Source: REEB95 sp050729835 (GTDB lineage Bacteria > Pseudomonadota > Alphaproteobacteria > ATCC43930 > CGMCC-115725). Taken from it: 64,000 nt of DNA. The stretch covers positions 95,578 to 159,577 of the forward strand of contig JBOHLS010000004.1 of assembly GCA_050729835.1 (NCBI GenBank), read 5' to 3'. The notes under the pieces are model-generated. The model was not told where the DNA came from. It saw only the letters and a list, made by a program, of their open reading frames with translations, and did not search any database. A program made the position numbers and the translations under genes. Of the stretch, positions 24,302 to 32,549 are shown piece by piece (positions within the stretch are counted from its first letter, which is position 1; each line of letters starts with the position of its first letter).

Positions 24302-25311
24302 GCCCGCGCGATTCCGCCCGCAACGCCGAGGCGCGCTTCAACCTCCAGTTTGCCGACAACGCTCTGTTGCCGCAGCTTTTCGGCGAGCACGACAAGCATC
24401 TCGAGCGCATCGAGCGCGCGCTGGGCGTGGCGCTGGTCTCGCGCGGCAACCGGCTGGCGATCTCGGGGCCCGAGCACGGCGCCGACGTCGCGCGCGCGGC
24501 GCTGACGGCACTCTACGACCAGCTGAAGCGCGGCGAGGAGATCGACGCCCACGCCGTCGACGCTGCCTTGCACTTGGCGCAGCATCGCGGCACCAATCGC
24601 GGCGAGCTGTGGGGCGAAGGCGAGGAGATTCGCACCCGCAAGCGCCGCATCGCGCCGCGCGGTCCGGCCCAGGCTACCTATATCAAGGCCTTGCGTACGC
24701 ACGAGCTGGTTTTCGGTCTCGGCCCCGCCGGTACCGGCAAGACCTATCTTGCCGTCGCCATGGCGGTCGATCTGCTGATGGCCGGCAAGGTCGATCGCAT
24801 CGTTCTGTCGCGCCCGGCGGTCGAAGCCGGCGAGCGGCTGGGGTTCCTACCGGGCGATCTGCGCGAGAAGGTCGATCCGTATCTGCGGCCGCTTTACGAC
24901 GCGCTCCACGACATGCTGCCCGGCGAGCAGGTGATGAAACGCCTGTCGCTGGGCGACATCGAGATCGCCCCGCTCGCCTTCATGCGCGGCCGGACGCTGG
25001 CGAACGCCTTCGTCATCCTCGACGAAGCGCAGAATACGACGCCAGTGCAGATGAAGATGTTCCTGACCCGTCTCGGCGAAAACGCGCGCATGGCCGTGAC
25101 CGGCGACCTGTCGCAGATCGACCTGCCCAAAGGCACGCGCTCGGGCCTGACCGACGCGGTCGAGACGCTGGCTGGCGTCGAAGGCGTCGCGATGATCCAT
25201 TTCACCGAAGCGGACGTGGTGCGCCATCCGCTGGTCGCGCGCATCGTCGCCGCCTACGACCGGCATGATCAGCGCGCTAGGCGCCCGAAGACCGATGAGC
25301 GCGCGGGCTAA
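24298..25311 (+). CDS. phoH: PhoH-like ATPase
   Basis: A cytoplasmic P-loop ATPase of 337 residues, of the PhoH/YbeZ group linked to rRNA maturation with YbeY. The KH-like N-terminal part precedes ALRTHELVFGLGPAGTGKTY with Walker A at 142-149; VILDEAQNTTPVQMKMFLTR carries Walker B, and VTGDLSQIDLP is sensor-like. The GTG start at 24298 lies in the miaB stop. It overlaps ybeY by 17 to 47 bases depending on the ybeY start. The miaB-phoH-ybeY-corC-lnt order is the standard alphaproteobacterial RNA/envelope operon. Confidence 0.95.
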   Translation: MSPRDSARNAEARFNLQFADNALLPQLFGEHDKHLERIERALGVALVSRGNRLAISGPEHGADVARAALTALYDQLKRGEEIDAHAVDAALHLAQHRGTNRGELWGEGEEIRTRKRRIAPRGPAQATYIKALRTHELVFGLGPAGTGKTYLAVAMAVDLLMAGKVDRIVLSRPAVEAGERLGFLPGDLREKVDPYLRPLYDALHDMLPGEQVMKRLSLGDIEIAPLAFMRGRTLANAFVILDEAQNTTPVQMKMFLTRLGENARMAVTGDLSQIDLPKGTRSGLTDAVETLAGVEGVAMIHFTEADVVRHPLVARIVAAYDRHDQRARRPKTDERAG

Positions 25312-25802
25312 GAAAAAGCTGGTCACCATCGACGTGATCGAGCGTGCCGCCGCCTGGCGGCGCACCTTGCCGAGTGCGCCGGCGATCTGCCGTGCCGCCG
25401 CCGCCGCCGCGCTGGCGCGCGCCGCCGCCGGGCCGAAAGGCGCCGAGCTGTCGATCGTGCTCGCCGCCGACGATCTCGTCGCCAAACTCAACCGCACCTA
25501 TCGCGGAATATCCAAGCCCACCAACGTCCTGTCGTTCGCCAGCGCCGCGCCGCCGGGCCGGATGCCGCCGCTCCGGCTGCTGGGCGACGTCGTCGTCGCC
25601 CACGGGACGATCGCCCGCGAGGCACGCGCCCAGGGCAAGACGCTCGCCGACCATCTGACGCATCTCGTCGTCCACGGCGTGCTGCATCTGCTGGGCTTCG
25701 ATCACGAACGCGCAGCCGAGGCGCGGCGCATGGAGGCGCTCGAAGTCGAGATTCTCGCCGGGCTCGGAATATCCGATCCCTATCGTGCGCGCAAGCCGGC
25801 GC

Positions 25803-25810
<8 letters not shown>
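25265..25810 (+). CDS. ybeY: YbeY, endoribonuclease / rRNA maturation factor
   Basis: Zinc-dependent endoribonuclease acting in 16S rRNA 3' end maturation and ribosome quality control. The metal motif H-G-x-L-H-L-x-G-x-D-H is seen as HGVLHLLGFDH (about 138-148), and the conserved LNRTYRGISKPTNVLSFA precedes it. Two starts are possible, ATG 25265 or ATG 25295; both overlap phoH, and the shorter gives a more typical length. The end overlaps the corC start by eight bases. Confidence 0.95.
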
Positions 25811-26667
<857 letters not shown>

Positions 26668-26675
<8 letters not shown>

Positions 26676-28290
26676 CACCCGCGCGCCGGCCTTGCAGCGC
26701 GGCGCCGCTTCCGCCGGAACCTTGCAGCGCTGGGCGTTGCGCGCCGTGGCCCTGGCTGGCTGGCGCCGGTACGGGCTGGCGGCGTTGCTGGGCGCGCTTG
26801 CGGCGGCGGCCCTGCCGCCGGTCGATCTGACGCCGGTGCTGCTGGTGTCGTTCGGCGGCCTGGCTTGGCTCGCCGACGGCAGCCGCGACGGCCGTCAGGC
26901 CTTCGCGCTCGGTTGGAGCTTCGGGTTCGGTTATTTCGCCGCCGGCCTCTATTGGATCGGCATCGCGCTCACCGTCGATTGGGCGCAATTCTGGTGGCTG
27001 TTCCCGATCGCCGAACTCGCGATTCCGGCCGGGCTCGCGATCTTCACCGGGCTGGCGCTGTGGCTCAGCGACCTGGCCGCGCGCCGGCTGCGGCTTTCCG
27101 GCACCGGCCGCGCCTGCGCGTTGGCGGTGTCGTGGGCGATCTTCGAGTATCTGCGCGGCCACGTCTTCACCGGATTTCCTTGGAATCTGGTCGGCTATGC
27201 CTGGTCGGGCGGCTTTCCCGGCTCGACCGCGATGCTGCAGATCGCGTCGGTGGTGGGCATCTATGGCTTGAGCTTTCTTACCGTGCTAGCGGCGACGCTG
27301 CCGGCGCGTTTAGGCGCGCCGGCCGGCGCGCGCGTCGTCCCCGCGGCGGCGGCGGCCGTGCTCATCGCGGCCGTGGCGGGCTTCGGCGCCTGGCGGCTGG
27401 CGACGCAGCCGCGCGCCGACTTGCCCGGCGTGACGCTGCGCCTGGTCCAGCCGTCGATTCCGCAGACGCTGTTCAACGATCCGCGCACGCTGGTCGCCGA
27501 TTTTCACCGGCTGCTCGGCCTCACGCGAGCGCCGGGCTTCGACAAGGTCTCGGCGGTGATCTGGGCGGAGAGTATGGGGCCGCCGTTCCTCCGGCGCGAC
27601 GCCGACGCGCGCATGGCGCTGGCCCAGGCCGCGCCGCCCAACGGCGTCGTCATCGCCGGCACGTTGCGCAGTGATCCGTCGGCCACGCATTATTGGAACA
27701 GCCTCGCTGTCGTCGACCGCGCCGGCAAGATCCTCGCGACCTACGACAAGCATCATCTCGTGCCGTTCGGCGAATACGTGCCGCTGCGCGGAATCTTACC
27801 GATGAACAAGATCACGCCGGGCACCGTCGATTTCTCGGCCGGGCCGGGGCCGCGCACGCTCGCGCTGCCGAACCTGCCGCCGGTCAGCCCCCTGATTTGC
27901 TACGAGGCGATCTTTCCGGAACAGGTCGTCCAGCCGGGGACGCGGCCGCAATGGCTGCTCAACATCACCAACGACGCCTGGTACGGCTTCACCTCGGGTC
28001 CGTTCCAGCATTTCGCCATCGCGCGCCTACGCGCCGTCGAGCAGGGCCTGCCGCTGGTGCGCGACGGCAACAACGGCATTTCGGCGGTCATCGATCCGCT
28101 CGGCCGCGTCGTCGCACGGCTGGGTCTCGACGATATCGGCGTGCTCGACGCGCCGTTGCCGAAGGCGCTGGCACCGACGTTTTATGCGCGTTTCGGCGAC
28201 GCCGGGTTCGGAGTCTTGCTGGTTGCCGGCCTGCTTGCCGTGGCCGGCGCGACGGCGTTCGAGCGGCGGCGCTCGTCGCCGCCGCCTTGA
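26668..28290 (+). CDS. lnt: Lnt, apolipoprotein N-acyltransferase
   Basis: Inner-membrane enzyme that adds the third acyl chain to lipoproteins. The 540 residues have an N-terminal set of about six helices (to ~225), with GFGYFAAGLYWIGIAL and FTGFPWNLVGYAW, then a periplasmic nitrilase-like domain. Catalytic residues are recognisable: Glu in WAESMGP region, Lys in TYDKHHLVPFGEYVP, and Cys in SPLICYEAIFPE. A final helix closes the protein. Overlaps corC by eight bases. A xre regulator follows after about 100 bases. Confidence 0.97.
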
Positions 28291-28391
28291 GTCGATGCCG
28301 GCTGCGTGTACTGAAAAGGGCGTGGACGGGTTGACCGCATACCATCGCATGTGATTACTCTTTGCGGCCCAGGGACCGCGCACAGGCGCCG

Positions 28392-28883
28392 ATGACTCCG
28401 AATCCCGGCGGCGGCCGTAGCCGCCGCAGCAAATCCGAGTACCCCAATCCGGTCGACGTGCACGTCGGTGCGCGCGTCCGGTTGCGTCGCACGTTGCTCG
28501 GCATGAGCCAGGAGAAACTCGGCCATGCCATCGGCCTCACCTTTCAGCAGGTGCAGAAATACGAGCGCGGCACCAACCGCATAGGCGCCAGCCGCCTGCA
28601 CGAGCTGGCACGCGTGCTCGATGTCTCGGTGGCGTTCTTTTTCGAGGACATGAACCTGCCCGATGGCGCGCCCGGCGCGGACGAGGCGGCGGCCAAGCCG
28701 CCGAAGGGCCTGAGCGAGGCCGCCGAGGCCTTCTACGGCAACGAGCCGCTGATGCGGCGCGAAACCCTCGAGCTGGTGCGCGCCTATCTGCGCATCAGCG
28801 ACCCGCAGCTGCGCCGCCGCGTCTTCGAGCTCGCCAAGGCGATCGCCAACGCCACGATGCCGCCGGGTTCGCGGCCACGCTGA
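28392..28883 (+). CDS. XRE-family helix-turn-helix regulator
   Basis: A 163-residue DNA-binding protein. The HTH_3 domain (about 21-77) reads VGARVRLRRTLLGMSQEKLG, then LTFQQVQKYERGTNRIGASRLHELARVLDV. The rest is a helical C-terminal part ending LVRAYLRISDPQLRRRVFELAKAI, as in alphaproteobacterial regulators found between lnt and metK. Here metK is missing and trmB comes next. The ATG at 28392 is the first good start. Its targets are unknown; relatives have been linked to developmental or stress control. Confidence 0.92.
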   Translation: MTPNPGGGRSRRSKSEYPNPVDVHVGARVRLRRTLLGMSQEKLGHAIGLTFQQVQKYERGTNRIGASRLHELARVLDVSVAFFFEDMNLPDGAPGADEAAAKPPKGLSEAAEAFYGNEPLMRRETLELVRAYLRISDPQLRRRVFELAKAIANATMPPGSRPR

Positions 28884-28939
28884 CCGCCGGAACCTTCGGC
28901 TCTTGCCAGGCGGCCGTGCCGCCGCGAATCTGCTGAACC

Positions 28940-29641
28940 ATGATTGCTGAGAGCGAAGCCGGCGGCGCGCGCCGGCGGATTTACGGGCGGCGCCGCGGCC
29001 GCAAGCTGCGCGCCGGGCGCCGCGCCTTGATGGACACGCTGCTGCCGCGGCTGCGCGTCGTCCTGCCGCCGGTGGGGATGCTCGATGCGCCGGCGCTGTT
29101 CCCCGGCACGGACGAGCTCTGGCTCGAGATCGGCTTCGGCGCCGGCGAGCATCTCGCGGCGCAGGCGCGCGCTCATCCCGCGGTCGGGTTCCTGGGCGCT
29201 GAGGTCTTCGAAAACGGCGTCGCCAAGCTTTTGGTGGCGATCGACCGCGACCGCCTGACGAACGTCCGGCTGTTCGACGACGACGCGCGGCTGCTGCTCG
29301 CGCGCCTGCCCGACCGCAGCTTGGGCCGCGCCTTCATCCTGTTTCCCGATCCCTGGCCCAAAGAACGCCACAAGAAGCGCCGCATCGTAGCATCCGAGAC
29401 CCTCGACGAACTCGCACGCACGCTGCGCCCCGGCGCCGAGCTGCGGCTCGCCACCGACGACGCCGATTACGCCGAATGGATCGTCGGCGTCGTCGAAAGC
29501 CATCCCGCGTTCGTCGAGGTCGCGCGCGGCGCCGGCGACTGGCCGGATCGCCCCGCCGATTGGCCGGCCACCCGTTATGAGCAAAAGGCGCTGGCCGCCG
29601 GCCGTACGCCGCGGTTTTTCCGCCTCGCGCGGTGCGCCTGA
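28940..29641 (+). CDS. trmB: TrmB, tRNA (guanine-N7-)-methyltransferase
   Basis: SAM-dependent enzyme making m7G46 in tRNA. The 233 residues begin with a basic RRIYGRRRGRKLRAGRRALM segment, then the SAM site LWLEIGFGAGEHLAAQA (about 56-72), AEVFENGV, and the signature FILFPDPWPKERHKKRR near 132-148. Length and motifs are normal. It follows the xre gene with a 56-base gap and precedes the rimP leader and promoter. Confidence 0.95.
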   Translation: MIAESEAGGARRRIYGRRRGRKLRAGRRALMDTLLPRLRVVLPPVGMLDAPALFPGTDELWLEIGFGAGEHLAAQARAHPAVGFLGAEVFENGVAKLLVAIDRDRLTNVRLFDDDARLLLARLPDRSLGRAFILFPDPWPKERHKKRRIVASETLDELARTLRPGAELRLATDDADYAEWIVGVVESHPAFVEVARGAGDWPDRPADWPATRYEQKALAAGRTPRFFRLARCA

Positions 29642-29655
29642 GGCGCCCGCCAGCC

Positions 29656-29685
29656 TTGCGCCAACAGCGGAATTCCCTATATAAA
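29656..29685 (+). promoter_or_regulatory. Promoter of the rimP-nusA-infB operon
   Basis: TTGCGC (29656-29661) and TATATA/TATAAA (29678-29685) are 16-18 bases apart, immediately upstream of a structured leader. This is the most convincing promoter for the long translation operon that follows. Confidence 0.6.
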
Positions 29686-29714
29686 GGGCGCAATCAACAA
29701 CAAGAGTCCCATAG

Positions 29715-29771
29715 CCTCGGCTGGTAAGCCGGGGAGATCGAACGGTGGGCCGTGCGGCCCACTTTTTATTT
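29715..29771 (+). ncRNA. rimP leader-like RNA: two hairpins and an attenuator-type terminator
   Basis: Two stable hairpins lie between the promoter and rimP. The first pairs CCTCGGCT (29715-29722) with AGCCGGGG (29727-29734) around a GGTA loop. The second pairs GTGGGCC (29745-29751) with GGCCCAC (29756-29762) around GTGC and is followed by TTTTTATTTT, a classic intrinsic terminator. A terminator directly ahead of rimP matches the conserved rimP leader known from alphaproteobacteria, thought to attenuate this operon. Family membership is inferred from position and shape. Confidence 0.75.
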
Positions 29772-29790
29772 TCGGCGCAGGAGTCCGGCG

Positions 29791-30291
29791 TTGGTCGACG
29801 CCAAAAGCATCGAAGCCTTGATTGCGCCCTCGCTCGAAGCGATGGGGTATCGCCTCGTGCACGCCGCCTTCACTGGCGGCCGCGGCGCCACCTTGCAAGT
29901 GATGGCCGAGCGCGCCAACGATGCGGCCATGTCGGTTGACGACTGTTCGCTCGTCAGCCAGACCGTATCGGCGCTGCTCGACGTCGCCGATCCGATTCCG
30001 GAATCCTACCTGCTCGAAATTAGCTCGCCGGGTATCGACCGGCCTCTGTTCCGGCGCGCGGATTACGAACGTTTCGCGGGCTTCGAGGCCAAGGTCGAGC
30101 TCGCCCAGCCGCAAGCCGGCCGCCGTCGCTTCCGCGGCCGCCTGCTCGGGCTCGATGGCGACGCCGTGATGCTCAACCTGGGCGTGGAGATCGCCCGCCT
30201 GCCGTTTGCGGACATCGCCCGCGCCAAACTCGTCCTGACCGACGAACTCATCGCCGCCACGCGTCCCAAGGCGCGCAGCGAAGTTATCTGA
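29791..30291 (+). CDS. rimP: RimP, ribosome maturation factor
   Basis: Needed for assembly of the 30S subunit. The 166-residue reading has the N-terminal domain (IEALIAPSLEAMGYRLVHAAF, then SVDDCSLVSQTVSALLDV and YLLEISSPGIDRPLF) and the C-terminal Sm-like domain (RRRFRGRLLGLDGDAVMLNL). The start is an unusual TTG at 29791, chosen because AGGAG lies seven bases upstream and the family N-terminus begins there; a GTG at 29752 would lie inside the terminator stem. Weak initiation may add to attenuation by the leader. nusA follows 11 bases later. Confidence 0.93.
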   Translation: MVDAKSIEALIAPSLEAMGYRLVHAAFTGGRGATLQVMAERANDAAMSVDDCSLVSQTVSALLDVADPIPESYLLEISSPGIDRPLFRRADYERFAGFEAKVELAQPQAGRRRFRGRLLGLDGDAVMLNLGVEIARLPFADIARAKLVLTDELIAATRPKARSEVI

Positions 30292-30302
30292 GGAAATCCA
30301 CC

Positions 30303-31862
30303 ATGGCCGTACAGACCAGCACCGCCTATCCCCGTCTCGAGCTCCTCCAGGTCGCCGACACCGTCGCGCGCGACAAGGGCATCGATCGAGACGAGGTACT
30401 CCAGGCGATGGAGCAGGCGATTCAAAAAGCCGGGCGCTCTAAGTTCGGCCAGGAATACGACATTCGCGCTGAGATCGACCGGAAGAGCGGCGAGATCCGG
30501 CTGATGCGCTTCCGCGAGGTCGCCGATCCGGTGGTCAACGAGGCGACGCAGATTTCGCTTACGGCGGCGAAGAAGATCAATCCCGAGGCCGAGGTCGGCG
30601 ATTTCCTCACCGACCCACTGCCGCCGATCGATTTCGGCCGCATCGCGGCGCAGACCGCGAAGCAGGTTATCGTTCAGAAGGTGCGCGACGCCGAGCGCCA
30701 GCGCCAATACAACGAGTTCAAGGATCGCGTCGGCGAGATCGTCAATGGCCTGGTCAAGCGCGTCGAGTTCGGCAATGTCATCGTCGATCTCGGCCGCGCC
30801 GAGGCGATCCTGCGCCGCGACGAGCTGTTGCCGCGCGAAAGCTTCCGCCAGGGCGAGCGCGTGCGCGCCTACATTTACGACGTGCGCCAGGAAGTGCGCG
30901 GGCCGCAGATTTTTCTCTCACGCACGCATCCGCAATTCATGGCCAAGCTGTTCGCCCAGGAAGTGCCCGAGATCTACGACGACATCATCGAGATCCGCGC
31001 GGTCGCGCGCGATCCGGGCTCGCGCGCCAAGATCGCGGTGATCTCGAACGACAGCGGCATCGACCCGGTCGGCGCCTGCGTCGGCATGCGCGGCTCGCGC
31101 GTCCAGGCCGTCGTCGCCGAGCTCCAGGGCGAGAAGATCGACATCATCCCGTGGTCGCAAGACCCGGCGACCTTCGTGGTCAACGCGCTGGCGCCGGCCG
31201 AGGTCTCCAAGGTGGTGATGGACGAGGAACAGCGCCGCATCGAGGTCGTGGTGCCTGACGATCAGCTGTCGCTGGCGATCGGCCGGCGCGGCCAGAACGT
31301 GCGGCTCGCCTCGCAGCTGACTGGCTGGGACATCGACATCCTGACCGAGGCCGAGGAGAGCGAGCGGCGCCAGGAGGAGTTCCGCACGCGCTCGGCGCTG
31401 TTCATCGAGGCGCTCGACGTCGACGACGTCATCGCCCATCTGCTGGTGACCGAAGGCTTCACCTCGGTCGAGGACATCGCCTACGTGCCGACCGACGAGC
31501 TGGCGGGCATCGAAGGTTTCGAGGAAGAGGTCGCCAAGGAATTGCAGCAGCGCGCACTCGCCTTCATCAAGCAGCGCGACGAAAAGCACGAGACGCGCCG
31601 CAAGGAGCTCGGCGTCGCCGACGAGGTGGCGCAGGTCGAGGGCATGAGCCCGGCGCTGCTGGTGGCGGTCGGCGAGAAGGGCGTCAAGACGCTCGATGAC
31701 TTGGCCGATCTCGCCGGCGACGAGCTGGTCGAGATCGCGCAGGGCGCGGGGCTCAAGCTCGATGCCGAGGATGCCAACGCCGTCATCATGAAGGCGCGCG
31801 CCCACTGGTTCCCCGAACCGCCGGTCGCCGATCCGGCGGCGCCGGCCACCAAGGAAGGTTAG
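30303..31862 (+). CDS. nusA: NusA, transcription termination/antitermination factor
   Basis: Binds RNA polymerase and nascent RNA to control pausing, termination and antitermination. The 519 residues have the N-terminal polymerase-binding domain (about 1-130), S1 domain (about 138-205, GEIVNGLVKRVEFGNVIVDLG), KH1/KH2 (about 230-350, with GACVGMRGSRVQAVV and LAIGRRGQNVRLASQLTGW) and a C-terminal pair of helix-hairpin-helix acidic repeats. It sits between rimP and ylxR in the normal order, seven bases before ylxR. Confidence 0.97.
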   Translation: MAVQTSTAYPRLELLQVADTVARDKGIDRDEVLQAMEQAIQKAGRSKFGQEYDIRAEIDRKSGEIRLMRFREVADPVVNEATQISLTAAKKINPEAEVGDFLTDPLPPIDFGRIAAQTAKQVIVQKVRDAERQRQYNEFKDRVGEIVNGLVKRVEFGNVIVDLGRAEAILRRDELLPRESFRQGERVRAYIYDVRQEVRGPQIFLSRTHPQFMAKLFAQEVPEIYDDIIEIRAVARDPGSRAKIAVISNDSGIDPVGACVGMRGSRVQAVVAELQGEKIDIIPWSQDPATFVVNALAPAEVSKVVMDEEQRRIEVVVPDDQLSLAIGRRGQNVRLASQLTGWDIDILTEAEESERRQEEFRTRSALFIEALDVDDVIAHLLVTEGFTSVEDIAYVPTDELAGIEGFEEEVAKELQQRALAFIKQRDEKHETRRKELGVADEVAQVEGMSPALLVAVGEKGVKTLDDLADLAGDELVEIAQGAGLKLDAEDANAVIMKARAHWFPEPPVADPAAPATKEG

Positions 31863-31868
31863 CGACCG

Positions 31869-32549
31869 ATGACCGCGCTGCCCGCCCGTGATCCAAGGAC
31901 GGCGCCGGGTGACGGCGCGCGTCCCCGTTCTGGCGGGGACGACGGCGACGCGTTGCGCCGTTGTCTGGTGACGGGCGAAAGCCGCGACCGCGGCAGTTTG
32001 CTGCGCTTTGTCGTCGCGCCCGACCGTCGCGTCGTGCCCGATGTCGATGGTCGCTTGCCGGGCCGGGGTTTGTGGTTGATCCCGTCCCGCGATATAGTCA
32101 AAACCGCCGTCGCCAAGCGGCTTTTCACGCGTGCGGCGAAGCAGGACGTGGTCGTGGAAGACGGCCTCGACGATCGCGTCGAGGCCCTCCTGGTGCGGCG
32201 TTCGATCGAGCGCCTCGGCTTGGCGCGCCGCGCCGGCAAGGCGGTCGCGGGCTTCACCCAGGTCGAAAAGGCCGTGCGCGACGGCAACGTCGCCGTGTTG
32301 GTCGAAGCGGCCGACGGCGCGCCCGATGGCCGCGGCAAGCTTACGCGGTTGGCGCCCGGAGTGGCGGTGACGGATCGGTTGACCGCCGCCGAGCTCGGGC
32401 AGGCCTTCGCGCGCGAGCATGTGGTCCATGCGGCGCTGCTCAAGGGGCGGTTGGCCAAGAGTTTCATGGCGGAGCAGGCCCGGCTGGCTGGCTTCCGCGG
32501 TGGTGCGAAGAACGAGACGACGATCAAGGTTTTGGAGCGCGATGGCTGA
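31869..32549 (+). CDS. YlxR/L7Ae-like RNA-binding protein (DUF448 fused to L7Ae-type domain)
   Basis: A 226-residue RNA-binding protein from the nusA-infB interval. The YlxR/DUF448 domain (about 25-105) has RRCLVTGESRDRGSLLRFVV and LPGRGLWLIPSR. It is followed by an L7Ae/L30e-like domain (about 108-200) with RSIERLGLARRAGKAVAGF, the usual YlxQ start. In Firmicutes these are two genes; the fusion is the alphaproteobacterial form. Exact function is not settled; a link to rRNA or nucleoid/RNase P regulation has been suggested for YlxR. It overlaps infB by eight bases. Confidence 0.9.
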   Translation: MTALPARDPRTAPGDGARPRSGGDDGDALRRCLVTGESRDRGSLLRFVVAPDRRVVPDVDGRLPGRGLWLIPSRDIVKTAVAKRLFTRAAKQDVVVEDGLDDRVEALLVRRSIERLGLARRAGKAVAGFTQVEKAVRDGNVAVLVEAADGAPDGRGKLTRLAPGVAVTDRLTAAELGQAFAREHVVHAALLKGRLAKSFMAEQARLAGFRGGAKNETTIKVLERDG

